64,000 nucleotides of DNA from positions 7,254,001 through 7,318,000 of the forward strand of contig NZ_CP088022.1 in the NCBI RefSeq assembly GCF_013373795.3, read 5' to 3'. The stretch's first letter is position 1. Every line of letters begins with the position of its first letter. Of this stretch, positions 16,500 to 26,998 are shown one piece after another. The stretch is from Bradyrhizobium quebecense. GTDB lineage: Bacteria > Pseudomonadota > Alphaproteobacteria > Rhizobiales > Xanthobacteraceae. The notes beneath the pieces are model-generated. The model searched no databases and was not told the origin of the DNA. It worked only from the letters and a program-made list of their open reading frames with translations. The translations under genes and the position numbers were made by a program.

Positions 16500-16973
16500 A
16501 TGACCAGCAAGACCGAGACCAGTGAAGGCGCAATGGCCGAATACGTCACCGCCGTGATCGGCGGGCAGCTGTTCGGCCTGCCGATCTCGCGGGTGCAGGA
16601 CGTGTTCATGCCGGAGCGGCTGACGCGGGTGCCGCTGGCCTCCAGCGAGATCGCCGGTGTGCTCAACCTGCGTGGCCGCATCGTCACCGTGGTTGACATG
16701 CGGGCCCGGCTCGGCCTGCCGAAGGCCGACGACGGCAAGCCGCCGATGGCGGTCGGCGTCGACCAGCGCGGCGAATCCTATGGCCTGCTGATCGACCAGA
16801 TCGGCGAGGTGCTGCGGCTGCCCGACGACAGCCGCCAGGACAATCCGGTCAACCTCGATCCCCGCATGGCCAGGCTCGCCGGCGGTGTTCACCGCCTCGA
16901 CGGACAGCTCATGGTCGTCCTCGATGTCGATCGCGTGCTCGAACTGGTGCCAAAGACACTCGCTGCAGCGTAA
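16500..16973 (+). CDS. cheW: Chemotaxis coupling protein CheW
   Basis: 157 residues forming one CheW domain: YVTAVIGGQLFGLPISRVQD near the start, VLNLRGRIVTVVDMRARLGL in the middle, and GLLIDQIGEVLRLP later. CheW links chemoreceptors to CheA in the membrane-proximal arrays. The ATG at 16500 is 14 bp after cheA and follows AAAGGAAACGAGAGTA. Transcribed with cheA and cheY. Confidence 0.93.
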   Translation: MTSKTETSEGAMAEYVTAVIGGQLFGLPISRVQDVFMPERLTRVPLASSEIAGVLNLRGRIVTVVDMRARLGLPKADDGKPPMAVGVDQRGESYGLLIDQIGEVLRLPDDSRQDNPVNLDPRMARLAGGVHRLDGQLMVVLDVDRVLELVPKTLAAA

Positions 16974-17016
16974 CGCTCCGCCGCGGAGACGGCGGACTCT
17001 ACAAGGAGGCCAACAT

Positions 17017-17406
17017 ATGAAGACATGTCTTGTCGTCGACGATTCCGGTGTGGTGCGAAAGATCGCACGCCGCATCCTCGAAGGAATGGAATTCACCGTC
17101 ATCGAAGCCGAGGACGGCGCGGTCGCGCTCGAAGCCTGCAAGCAGGCGCTGCCGGACGCGGTGCTGCTCGACTGGAACATGCCTGTGATGGACGGCTTCG
17201 AATTCCTCGTGCAGCTCCGGCGCATGGCGGGCGGGGACGTGCCGAAGGTGGTGTTCTGCACCACCGAGAACGGCATCGACCACATCTCGCGGGCGCTGCA
17301 TGCCGGCGCCAACGAGTACATCATGAAGCCGTTCGACAAGGACATCGTGATCGCGAAATTCCAGGAAGTGGGTTTGCTGGCGCTCGATGCGTCGGCCGAA
17401 GCCTAA
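17017..17406 (+). CDS. cheY: Single-domain response regulator CheY
   Basis: 129 residues, a single receiver domain: acidic pocket in CLVVDDSG, phosphoacceptor Asp52 in AVLLDWNMPVMDGF, Thr in VVFCTTEN and Lys in YIMKPFDK. Phosphorylated by CheA, it would act on the flagellar switch. The ATG at 17017 has a strong AAGGAGG site. 43 bp after cheW and 35 bp before cheR. Confidence 0.93.
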   Translation: MKTCLVVDDSGVVRKIARRILEGMEFTVIEAEDGAVALEACKQALPDAVLLDWNMPVMDGFEFLVQLRRMAGGDVPKVVFCTTENGIDHISRALHAGANEYIMKPFDKDIVIAKFQEVGLLALDASAEA

Positions 17407-17441
17407 TACCCAGTTTCACCCTTTGCCTTTGCGAGGCTCCC

Positions 17442-18299
17442 GTGACGCCCCCCGACTACGAGTATTTGCGTAAGCTTCTGAAGGACCATTCCGGTCTCGA
17501 TCTGTCCGCGGACAAGCAATATCTGATCGAGAGCCGCCTGCTGCCGCTGGCCCGCAAATGCGGTCTGTCCGGCATTCCCGACCTGATCGCCAAGATCAGG
17601 GCCGGCTCATCGACGCACACCGTCCAGGTGGTCGAGGCCATGACCACCAACGAGACGTTCTTCTTCCGCGACAAGGTGCCGTTCGACCATTTCCGGGACA
17701 CCATCATCCCCGAGGTCCTGAAGGCACGTGCCGCGCGCCGCAGCATCCGGATCTGGTGCGCCGCCGGCTCGACCGGTCAGGAGCCCTATTCGCTGGCGAT
17801 GTGCCTCAAGGAGATGGGCGCGGCGCTTGCGGGATGGCGGGTCGAGGTCACAGCGACCGACCTGTCGCAGGAGGTGCTGGAGAAGTCGAAGGCCGGCATC
17901 TACAGCCAGTTCGAGGTGCAGCGCGGGCTGCCGATCCAGCTGCTGGTGAAGTATTTCAAGCAGTCGGGTGAATACTGGCAGATCAATCCCGAGTTGCGCG
18001 CGATGGTGCAGCATCGTCAGCTCAATTTGCTGCACGATTTCGCCCAGCTCGGCACGTTCGATGTGATCTTCTGCCGCAACGTGCTGATCTATTTCGATCA
18101 GGACACCAAGATCAACATCTTCAATCGGCTCGCCCGGTTGATGGAGGCCGACGGCTTCCTGGTGCTCGGCGCCGCCGAAACCGTGGTCGGCCTGACCGAC
18201 ACGTTCAAGCCGATTCCCGAACGGCGCGGCCTGTACCGGCCGAGCGGTGTGCGGCCAGCGCTTGCGATGCCGAGGCCTGCCATGGCGGTCGGATATTGA
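17442..18299 (+). CDS. cheR: Chemotaxis protein methyltransferase CheR
   Basis: 285 residues. An N-terminal helical domain is followed by a SAM-dependent methyltransferase domain: TTNETFFFRD is the CheR signature, IRIWCAAGSTGQEPYSLAM the SAM-binding loop, and DVIFCRNVLIYFD the catalytic-domain motif. It methylates chemoreceptor glutamates during adaptation. GTG start at 17442 preceded by GCGAGG; no ATG is better placed. No cheB, cheD or receptor gene lies in the cluster, so the demethylating partner must be elsewhere. Confidence 0.93.
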   Translation: MTPPDYEYLRKLLKDHSGLDLSADKQYLIESRLLPLARKCGLSGIPDLIAKIRAGSSTHTVQVVEAMTTNETFFFRDKVPFDHFRDTIIPEVLKARAARRSIRIWCAAGSTGQEPYSLAMCLKEMGAALAGWRVEVTATDLSQEVLEKSKAGIYSQFEVQRGLPIQLLVKYFKQSGEYWQINPELRAMVQHRQLNLLHDFAQLGTFDVIFCRNVLIYFDQDTKINIFNRLARLMEADGFLVLGAAETVVGLTDTFKPIPERRGLYRPSGVRPALAMPRPAMAVGY

Positions 18300-18302
18300 G
18301 CG

Positions 18303-18620
18303 ATGACGGAGAACGGCAAATCCATTGAGCGTGTCACGTTCAGCCGGGGCGTCGATGTCTGCATCATGGCTATCGACGGCACCTGGCGGCGCGACTGCCA
18401 GCTCAATGCCATCTCCGACAATGACGCGGCGCTGACCGTCGAGGGTTCCATTCAGGGGCTCAACCTGAAGGAGTTTTTCCTCTTGCTGTCGTCGACCGGG
18501 CTCGCCTATCGCCGCTGCGAGCTGGTCCGCGTCAATGGCACCGAAATGGACGTCAGCTTCCTCAAGGGCAAGCCGAGCAAGCGGCGGTCCGGCTCCGACG
18601 AAGAGCGGGCCAGAGCCTGA
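18303..18620 (+). CDS. PilZ-like domain protein at the end of the che operon
   Basis: 105 residues with the beta-barrel pattern of PilZ domains (ERVTFSRGVDVCIMAIDGTW, then RRDCQLNAISDNDAALTVEG). PilZ proteins usually bind cyclic di-GMP through R-x-x-x-R and D/N-x-S-x-x-G motifs. Here DGTWRRDC and SDNDAALT sit where those are expected and match poorly, so c-di-GMP binding is doubtful. It starts 3 bp after cheR and is surely co-transcribed. A role in tying second-messenger or surface signals to chemotaxis is inferred from location only. A 14-bp direct repeat (AAGAAGGCCTGAC) follows the gene. Confidence 0.75.
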   Translation: MTENGKSIERVTFSRGVDVCIMAIDGTWRRDCQLNAISDNDAALTVEGSIQGLNLKEFFLLLSSTGLAYRRCELVRVNGTEMDVSFLKGKPSKRRSGSDEERARA

Positions 18621-18777
18621 TTTCAAGAAGGCCTGACGTGAAGAAGGCCTGACCCGGCTGGACGGTCGATGCCTGCCGCCAATCCGAACGTGGAACGGAT
18701 CGTCGCCTCGAGGGTTGGGGCGTCGTCGGCACAATCTGCGTGATGGCGCCGAATTCGGTGGCGGCCGGTCCGGCTGG

Positions 18778-19086
18778 TCAGTTCAGGAGGCGGGCCGGTG
18801 CCCCTGAATCGCGCAGCCAATCGAGCGCCGTGCCGAGGCCGGCGTCGCAGGCTTTCAGGGCCGTGGACGCCACGGCATAGCGCGGGGTGACGTCGTCAAG
18901 CACGAAGATGTCGGCGGCGGCGTCCTGCTCGGCCAGAAATGCCTCGCGTGCAATCGCCGCCTCGATCAGCCGCAGGCTCGCCTGGACATGGCCGATCAGC
19001 GCGACCAGGTCCGTCACGATCAGGCTGTAGGGATCGCTGCCCTCGTCCAGGCACACCGCAACGCCGTCCGCCGCTGCATTTTCCAT
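18778..19086 (-). CDS. Conserved-looking hypothetical protein
   Basis: 102 residues, acidic, mostly helical: DPYSLIVTDLVALIGHVQAS, then RLIEAAIAREAFLAEQD and DIFVLDDVTPRYAVASTALK. No signal peptide or catalytic motif, and no family I recognise. It is divergent from the FixJ-like response regulator at 19240, and a perfect CCGTA-N4-TACGG site lies between them, so the two may be co-regulated. The ATG at 19086 is the only well-placed start. Confidence 0.65.
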   Translation of the reverse strand: MENAAADGVAVCLDEGSDPYSLIVTDLVALIGHVQASLRLIEAAIAREAFLAEQDAAADIFVLDDVTPRYAVASTALKACDAGLGTALDWLRDSGAPARLLN

Positions 19087-19149
19087 GCATGTTTCTCCAC
19101 TGTCCCCACTTTTAGGGACCGCGGTGCTACTTGTGCGTTAAGCGGACGT

Positions 19150-19165
19150 CCCGTACAAATACGGG
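19150..19165. promoter_or_regulatory. CCGTA-N4-TACGG site (perfect) in a divergent promoter
   Basis: CCCGTA-CAAA-TACGGG, an exact 6-4-6 palindrome, 74 bp from the response regulator start and 63 bp from the divergent hypothetical gene. Third perfect copy of the motif. Confidence 0.65.
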
Positions 19166-19239
19166 TCCATTGATCGAGATGGTCGAGTTACTTCTTGTGC
19201 AGTCTGGGCAGCACGCTTCACCACTGATGGACGAGACAT

Positions 19240-19872
19240 ATGGTTGAGAATGGCGCTCCTCGCGGGGAAATCTTTGTAGTTGACGACGACCCCGCCGTTC
19301 GCGAGACGCTGTCCGTCGTCCTGTCGACCGCCGGCTACAAGGTGATCTGCTTTGCGGACGGCGCCGCGCTGCTCGCGGTGGCGCGCAGCCGGACGCCGGC
19401 CTGTATCCTGCTCGACGTGCATATCCCGGGCAAATCCGGCCTCGATATCCTGAAGGAGCTGCACGGCGAGGATTATCCGGCGCCGATCTTCATGATCTCC
19501 GGCCAGGGCGACATCACGATGGCGGTCAGCGCCATCAAGAACGGCGCGCTCGACTTCATCGAGAAGCCGTTCCGTGGCAACGAGATCGTCAGCCGCCTCA
19601 ATGAGGCGATCGACGCCTATACCAGGCGCCAGGCCGAGACCTCGGCATCGCGCATCGCCTCGCTGCACTTTCCGGGGCGCGAGCCGCTCACCCGCCGCGA
19701 ACGCGAGGTGCTCGAGCAGTTCACCGCGGGCGCCTCCAACAAGGAGGCCGGGCGTCACCTCGGGATCAGCCCGCGCACGATCGAGGATCACCGCGCCAAC
19801 ATCATGAAGAAGCTCGGCGCGCGCAACGCCGCCGATCTCGTCCGCATCGTGATGACGGCGCAGCAGAAGTAA
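19240..19872 (+). CDS. FixJ-like response regulator, LuxR-type output
   Basis: 210 residues. Receiver domain: acidic pocket IFVVDDDPAVR, phosphoacceptor Asp59 in CILLDVHIPGKSG, Ser in MISGQGD, Lys109 in FIEKPF. Output: HTH LTRREREVLEQFTAGASNK and ISPRTIEDHRANIMKKLGAR. This is the FixJ/NarL plan: phosphorylation frees the HTH to bind DNA. No kinase gene is adjacent, so it is an orphan within the window. Its own promoter holds a perfect CCGTA-N4-TACGG palindrome, which makes it the best candidate for the protein that binds that site. Confidence 0.9.
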   Translation: MVENGAPRGEIFVVDDDPAVRETLSVVLSTAGYKVICFADGAALLAVARSRTPACILLDVHIPGKSGLDILKELHGEDYPAPIFMISGQGDITMAVSAIKNGALDFIEKPFRGNEIVSRLNEAIDAYTRRQAETSASRIASLHFPGREPLTRREREVLEQFTAGASNKEAGRHLGISPRTIEDHRANIMKKLGARNAADLVRIVMTAQQK

Positions 19873-20038
19873 GCCAGCGCCGGCCAAGCCCGGTTTACGC
19901 TCCGATTTGCACATCGCGGGGTTTGTGCGGCACACGGGCGGCGAACGGCACGTCTGCGCCGCGCGCGGGACGAGACGTCCGGAAATCCTGTATATGCGTG
20001 GCGCAGGGCATGCGTGCCGAGACCATGCGTGTGCGAGC

Positions 20039-20083
20039 AATGTCGAGACACGCGATATCGAAACACGCAATATCGAAGCATAT
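20039..20083. repeat. Three tandem 15-bp imperfect repeats
   Basis: AATGTCGAGACACGC, GATATCGAAACACGC and AATATCGAAGCATAT follow each other without gaps, 9 bp before the dehydratase start. They could be an operator array for this sugar-acid gene, or coding if translation starts further upstream, where they would encode related five-residue units. Confidence 0.5.
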
Positions 20084-20092
20084 GGCGCCAAG

Positions 20093-21832
<1,740 letters not shown>

Positions 21833-21836
21833 TGCT

Positions 21837-21963
21837 GTCATTCCCCGGTGCGCAATTGCGCACCTGAGAGCACCGCGTAGCGGTGAGCCCGGAATCCATC
21901 GGGCCGCATGCGCTGTGGTGAAATGGATTCCGGGCCTGCGCCTTCGGCGCATCCCGGAATGAC
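21837..21963. repeat. Dispersed palindromic repeat, family B, copy 1
   Basis: Starts GTCATTCCCCGGTGCGCAAT and ends CCCGGAATGACG, with paired arms AGCCCGGAATCCAT and ATGGATTCCGGGCCT inside. It fills the gap between the dehydratase and the RraA-like gene. Copy 2 is at 26879-26998. Confidence 0.8.
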
Positions 21964-21985
21964 GAATGGAAAGAGCAAGCAAGTC

Positions 21986-22705
21986 ATGTCAAAACTCAGC
22001 GACGCCACCCGCAACAGGCTGAAATCCGTTTCCACCGCCACTGTCGCGACCGCGCTGTTCAAGCGCGGCTTGCGCATCCAGATGATCCAGGATGTTCACC
22101 CCTTGAGCCCGGATCAGCCGACCATGGTCGGCGAGGCCTTCACGCTGCGCTACATGCCTGCGCGCGAGGATCTCAACACGATCGAGGTGTTCCGCGACCG
22201 CGCGCATCCGCAGCGCAAGGCGATCGAGGATTGCCCGCCAGGTGCGGTGCTGGTGATGGATAGCCGCAAGGATGCGCGCGCGGCGTCGGCCGGCGCGATC
22301 CTGGTGACGCGGCTGATGAAGCGCGGCTGCGCCGGCGTCGTCACCGACGGCGGCTTCCGCGATTCGGCCGAGATCGCGCAGCTCGGCTTCCCGGCGTTTC
22401 ATCATCGCCCGAGCGCACCGACCAATCTGACGCTGCATCAGGCGATCGAGATCAACGTGCCGATCGGCTGCGGCGACGCGCCGGTGTTTCCCGGCGACGT
22501 GATCCTTGGCGACAGCGACGGCGTCATCGTGATCCCGGCGCATCTCGCAGACGAGATCGCGAACGAGACTTTCGAGATGACCGCGTTCGAGGATTTCGTC
22601 ACCGAACAGGTCCAGAACGGCCGCGGCATCTTCGGCCTCTATCCCGCGACCGACGAGCAGACGCTGAAGGATTTCGCGGCCTGGCGGAAGGCGAAGGGGC
22701 GGTAG
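21986..22705 (+). CDS. RraA-like protein, possible aldolase of sugar-acid catabolism
   Basis: 239 residues of the RraA/HMG-aldolase-like fold. Visible are the conserved G-x-V-T-D-G-G-x-R-D loop (GVVTDGGFRDSAEIAQLGFP) and the late GDVILGDSDGVIVIPA. Some family members are 4-hydroxy-4-methyl-2-oxoglutarate/oxaloacetate-type aldolases, others inhibit RNase E. The pairing with a sugar-acid dehydratase favours an aldolase or decarboxylase role on a 2-keto acid (inference). The ATG at 21986 opens the domain; the gene begins right after repeat copy B1. Confidence 0.82.
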   Translation: MSKLSDATRNRLKSVSTATVATALFKRGLRIQMIQDVHPLSPDQPTMVGEAFTLRYMPAREDLNTIEVFRDRAHPQRKAIEDCPPGAVLVMDSRKDARAASAGAILVTRLMKRGCAGVVTDGGFRDSAEIAQLGFPAFHHRPSAPTNLTLHQAIEINVPIGCGDAPVFPGDVILGDSDGVIVIPAHLADEIANETFEMTAFEDFVTEQVQNGRGIFGLYPATDEQTLKDFAAWRKAKGR

Positions 22706-22758
22706 TCCGCGCCAACATTCCGTCGTCGTCATTGATAAGCGATCACCCCACACTCTGC

Positions 22759-22890
22759 CGTCGTCCCGGCGAAGGCCGGGACCCATAACCACAGGGAGGA
22801 GTTTGGCGAAGACTGGCAGTGCCGCGGTTACTGCGACTTCCTTGCTCGATAGATCACGCGGTATGGGTCCCGGCCTTCGCGGGGACGACG
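22759..22890. repeat. Dispersed palindromic repeat, family C, copy 1
   Basis: Ends are CGTCGTCCCGGCGAAGGCCG and CGGCCTTCGCGGGGACGACG, nearly exact inverted repeats of each other, with CCCATA/TATGGG next inside. It sits between the convergent RraA-like and oligopeptidase genes. Related copies at 36138-36163 (short) and 61692-61815. Confidence 0.8.
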
Positions 22891-22923
22891 ATGGGGAGGG
22901 GACCGCGCAAGCCAACCGGCACC

Positions 22924-25032
22924 TTACGTCTCCGCTCTCTCTGCCATGCCCACCGCCCACAGCGCGAAGGCGTAGACGATCGCGACTTCGTCGAGGCGGT
23001 TGAAGCGGCCGGAGGCGCCGCCGTGGCCGGCGCCCATGTTGGTGCGCAGCAGCACCGGGCCGCCGCCGCGCATGGTGGCGCGCAGCCGGGCGATCCATTT
23101 CGCCGGCTCCCAGTAAGTGACGCGCGGATCGGTGAGCCCGCCCATCGCCAGGATCGCCGGATAGTCCTTTGCCGCGACATTGTCGTAGGGCGAATAGGAC
23201 AGGATGGTGCGGAAATCCTTTTCGCTCTCGATCGGATTGCCCCATTCGGGCCATTCCGGCGGCGTCAGCGGCAGCGTGTCGTCGAGCATGGTGTTGAGCA
23301 CATCGACGAACGGCACCTCGGCGACGATGCCGGCGAACAGCTCGCCGGCGCGGTTGGCGACCGCGCCCATCAGCATGCCGCCGGCCGAGCCGCCATGACC
23401 GACGATGCGTTTTTCACCCGTGTATTTCGCCTCGATCAGCGCGCGCCCGGCGGCAGCGAAATCGTCGAACGTGTTGGTCTTCTTCTCGCGCTTGCCGTCG
23501 AGGTACCAGCCCCAGCCCTTGTCGGCGCCGCCGCGGATATGCGCGATCGCGTAGACGAAGCCGCGGTCGACCAGCGACAGCCGGTTCGCCGCAAACGACG
23601 CCGGCATCGCCATGCCGTAGGAGCCGTAGCCGTAGAGCAAGAGCGGCGCCTTGCCGTCGCGAACAAAATCCTTGCGGTGCAGGATCGAGACCGGCACCTG
23701 CGCGCCGTCATGCGAGGTCGCCATGATGCGCGTGGTGACGTAATCGGCCGGGTTGTGGCCGGACGGAATCTCCTGCCGCTTGCGCAGGACACGCGTCCGC
23801 GTCGCCATGTCGTAGTCATAGACCTCCGACGGCGTCGTCATCGACGAATAGGCAAAACGCAGATTGGTGGTGTCGAATTCGTAGCCGCCCATCGTGTCGA
23901 GCGAATAGGCTGCCTCGTCGAAGGAGATCGCGTGCTCCTCGCCGCTCTTGAGGTCACGGATGATGATCGCCGGCAGCGCGTTGGCGCGCTCCAGCCGCAC
24001 CATGTGGCCGGCATAAAGCTCGACGTCGAGCACATAGACGCCCTCGCGATACGGTATCAGGTCGCGCCAGTTGGCGCGCTCGGGCGCGGCGAGCGGCGCG
24101 GTGACCACCTTGAAGTCGATCGCGTTGTCGGCATTGGTCAGGATGAAGAGCTCGTCGCCGCGGTCGGCGATCGAATATTGCACGCCTTCCTCGCGCGCCG
24201 CGACCAGCCGCGGCGGCGCTTCGGGATCGGCGAGATCGATCAGCCGCTGTTCGGAAGTCTCGTGATCGCCACCGGCGATCACGCAGAAGCGGCCGCTGGC
24301 GCTCTCGTGCAGATGGGTGAACCAGCCAGAATCCTGCTCCTCATAGATCAGGATGTCGTCGGCCTGCCGGGTGCCGAGCCTGTGCCGCCACACCTGCATC
24401 GGGCGGTGATTGTCGTCGAGCTTGACGTAGAAGAAGCTCTTGGAATCCGCGGCCCAGACCACGCCGCCGTCGGTCTCCTCGACGAGGTCGTCGAGGTCGC
24501 CGCCGGTTGCCCAGTCGCGCATGCGGATCGAGAAATATTCGGAGCCCTTGGTGTCGGCGCTCCAGGCGTGCAGGCGGTGGTCGTTGGAATGCCGGCTGCC
24601 GCCGAACTTGAAATATTCGTGGTCCTTCGCGAGCGCGTCGCCGTCGAGCACGACATGCGCGTCGCCGCCATCGCGCGGCGTCCGGCAGTACAGCTCGTGC
24701 TGGCCGCCTTCGCGGAACTTGCGGAAATAGGCGAACGGGCCGTCCGGCGACGGCACGCTGGAATCATCCTCCTTGATCCGCCCACGCATCTCCTTGACCA
24801 GCCGCTTCTGCAAGCCGTCGGTATGGCCGAGCAGGCTCTCGGTGTAGCCGTTCTCGGCTTCGAGATAGCTGCGGATGTCGGGATCGAGGATCGAGGGATC
24901 GCGCAGCACCTCCTGCCATTTCGGATCCTTGATCCAGGCATAGTCGTCGGTCACCGTGATGCCATGGGTGGTGAAGGAATGCGGCCGGCGCGGCGCGACA
25001 GGGGGCGGTGTTGTGGTGGCGGATTTGGTCAC
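22924..25032 (-). CDS. ptrB: Oligopeptidase B (S9 family serine peptidase)
   Basis: 702 residues: an N-terminal beta-propeller that restricts access to short peptides, and a C-terminal alpha/beta-hydrolase domain. The catalytic serine is in GHGGSAGGML near residue 548, aspartate in GGLTDPRVTY near 632 and histidine in GAGHGGASGR near 667. LLLYGYGSYGMAMP is a typical S9A segment. It cuts after basic residues in small peptides, in the cytoplasm. GTG start at 25032 preceded by GAGG; no signal peptide. Confidence 0.93.
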   Translation of the reverse strand: MTKSATTTPPPVAPRRPHSFTTHGITVTDDYAWIKDPKWQEVLRDPSILDPDIRSYLEAENGYTESLLGHTDGLQKRLVKEMRGRIKEDDSSVPSPDGPFAYFRKFREGGQHELYCRTPRDGGDAHVVLDGDALAKDHEYFKFGGSRHSNDHRLHAWSADTKGSEYFSIRMRDWATGGDLDDLVEETDGGVVWAADSKSFFYVKLDDNHRPMQVWRHRLGTRQADDILIYEEQDSGWFTHLHESASGRFCVIAGGDHETSEQRLIDLADPEAPPRLVAAREEGVQYSIADRGDELFILTNADNAIDFKVVTAPLAAPERANWRDLIPYREGVYVLDVELYAGHMVRLERANALPAIIIRDLKSGEEHAISFDEAAYSLDTMGGYEFDTTNLRFAYSSMTTPSEVYDYDMATRTRVLRKRQEIPSGHNPADYVTTRIMATSHDGAQVPVSILHRKDFVRDGKAPLLLYGYGSYGMAMPASFAANRLSLVDRGFVYAIAHIRGGADKGWGWYLDGKREKKTNTFDDFAAAGRALIEAKYTGEKRIVGHGGSAGGMLMGAVANRAGELFAGIVAEVPFVDVLNTMLDDTLPLTPPEWPEWGNPIESEKDFRTILSYSPYDNVAAKDYPAILAMGGLTDPRVTYWEPAKWIARLRATMRGGGPVLLRTNMGAGHGGASGRFNRLDEVAIVYAFALWAVGMAERAET

Positions 25033-25139
25033 ACGATCCTCATGGTGCGGGGTTCCGCCTTATATCGGGATGAATGTGGCGATTGCCAGATGGGGCGCGC
25101 ATTCCCGCGCGCCCGACGGCATTGCGCTGAGAGGTCGAG

Positions 25140-26871
25140 CTACCCGTTCCGCAGCTTCGCACCTGCATTGCCGCCGGACATCGGGATCTGGTTCACCGCC
25201 AGCACCACGGCGAATGTGATCACCAGCATCGCAATGCCGAGCACGGCGATCGCGGCGAGGTCGCCGCCTTCGTTGAGGTCGTAGATCAGGACCGACAGCA
25301 CCTTGGTCTGCGAGGTGAACAGCACGATCGCCGCCGACAGTTCCCGCATCACGCCGATGAAGATGAAGCACCAGGTTGCGATCACGCCGGTGCGCAGCAG
25401 CGGCGCGGTGATCTGGCGCAGCGCCTGCAGCCGCGTCGCGCCGAGGATGCGGCTCGCCTCCTCGAGCTCGGGATGAATGGTCGTGAATGCCGCCTGCAGC
25501 TGCTGATAGGCCGACGGCAAATTGATGGTGAGGAACGCCAGCAGCAGGATCCAGAGCGTGCCGTAGAGCACGAAGGGCGGCCGCGTGTAGCTTAGAAAAA
25601 GGCCGACGCCGAGCACGATGCCGGGGACGGCCACCGGCGCCGTGGCGAGGAACCCGAGGATGCGGTGGCCCGCGATCACCTTCCGCGTCGTGACATAGGC
25701 GATGACCAGCGCGAGGAGGGTGCCGATCGTCGCGGTGGCGGTGCCGAGGATCACGGTGTTCTTGAGCGCGAGCTGGGTCGACGACAGCTCGGTGAACACG
25801 AAGACGATGTTGTGCAACGTTGCCGTCGACGGCGTCACCAGCGTGGTGGCGTTCGGCGAGAACGCGGCGTTGAGCAGCGCGAGGTAAGGCAGGAACACGG
25901 GATTGAGCAAGACCAAAAGGCAGAAGCCGAGGGCGGCCCAGCGCCAGCCGCGCAGCTCGACCCGGCGCGGCGCGCCATATTTGCCCCCGATCACTGAATA
26001 GCCGCGGCGACCGAGCAGCGCCTTCTGGCCCTGCAGCAGCAGGATGGTCAGCACCAGCAGCGGTACCGCGGCGGCGGCCGCGAGCTCGAGCTTCGGCGGA
26101 TACTGAGAATAGGCTCCAGATCTTGGTCGTCATCGTGTGGAAGCCGGCCGGCAGTGCCAGGATCGCCGGCGAGCCGAACAGCGTCATCGCCTGCAGGAAT
26201 GCGATCAAGGCGCCCGCGACCAAAGCGGGCAGCGCCAGCGGGATGGTGACCCGCCGCGCCGTGGTCCAGGCATTGCCGCCGAGGATCGCGGAGGCGTCCT
26301 CCAGCTCGCCCGGCATAGTGTCGAGCGCATTGGCCACCAGCACGAACACGAACGGGAACGTGTAGCAGGAGATCACGAAGATGATCCCGGTCATCGAATA
26401 GATGTTGAACAGCGCGTCGGCATCCTCGCCCGCGAACAGCCGGTAGAGCTGGTTGAGCAGCCCGGAATTCGGCGCCGCCAGCAGTTCCCAGGCGACCGCG
26501 CCGAGGAACGGCGGCGTCACGAACGAGGCCGTCACCAGCGCGCGGATGGTCTGTCGGCCCGGCATGTCGGTGCGCGACACCAGCCAGCTGAGCGGCGCCG
26601 CGACGATGCAGCAGATCAGCGCCGACGTTGTCGCGATGATCGCGGTGGTCAGCAGCGGATCGAGGAAATCGGGATTGCTGAACAGCGTAACGAAGTTCTG
26701 CAGCGTCGGATGGCGGTTCTTGTCGGTGAAAGCGTAGACCGCGAGCCACGACAGCGGCAGCAGGATCAACAGCACGAGCACCGCCGCGAACAGCCACAAC
26801 ACGGGGCGCGTCCAGTCGATGCGGGCGCGGGTGGTGGGGGAGATGGTGGGCGTGAGGATCATGCGAGACAT
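25140..26871 (-). pseudogene. Iron-type ABC transporter permease, broken by a one-base frameshift
   Basis: The first 255 or so codons from ATG 26871 encode the first half of an FbpB-like permease (VLWLFAAVLVLLILLPLSWL and further membrane segments). After TKIWSLF the frame shifts: the natural continuation QYPPKLELAAAA...VLTILLLQGQ is in the next frame and runs to the stop at 25140. Removing one base near 26106 (the extra T on the coding strand in CTATTC-T-CAG) restores a 576-residue protein, the usual size for fused two-domain iron(III) permeases. No early stop follows, so the shifted frame would add a long nonsense tail. Either a true mutation or a sequencing error. SBP and ATPase partners are upstream. 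Confidence 0.85.
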
Positions 26872-26878
26872 CTCTCCT

Positions 26879-26998
26879 CGTCATTCGCGGTGCGCAATTG
26901 CGCACCTGAGGGCACGCAAAGCGCGAGCCCGGAATCCATACTCACGATCGTGGTTATGGATTCCGGGCCTGCGCCAAGAGGCGCATTCCGGAATGACG
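26879..26998. repeat. Dispersed palindromic repeat, family B, copy 2
   Basis: Same family as 21837-21963: GTGCGCAATTGCGCACCTGA near one end, GAATGACG at the other, inner arms CCCGGAATCCATA and TATGGATTCCGGG. It lies between the substrate-binding protein gene and the permease gene of the iron-type transporter. Confidence 0.8.

Noticed and set aside
13729..16533. 934-codon open frame antisense to cheA
   Set aside because: Long antisense frames arise from codon bias in G-C-rich genes; its translation is His/Asp/Gly/Arg-rich with no domain, while cheA is certain.
20039..20083. CRISPR-like array
   Set aside because: Only three units, 15 bp long, with no spacers and no cas genes in the window.
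25060..26871. Reading the permease frame straight through to 25060 as one 603-residue protein
   Set aside because: After residue 256 the translation becomes Arg/Gly/Ala-rich nonsense, while the adjacent frame gives a normal permease half; a frameshift explains both.
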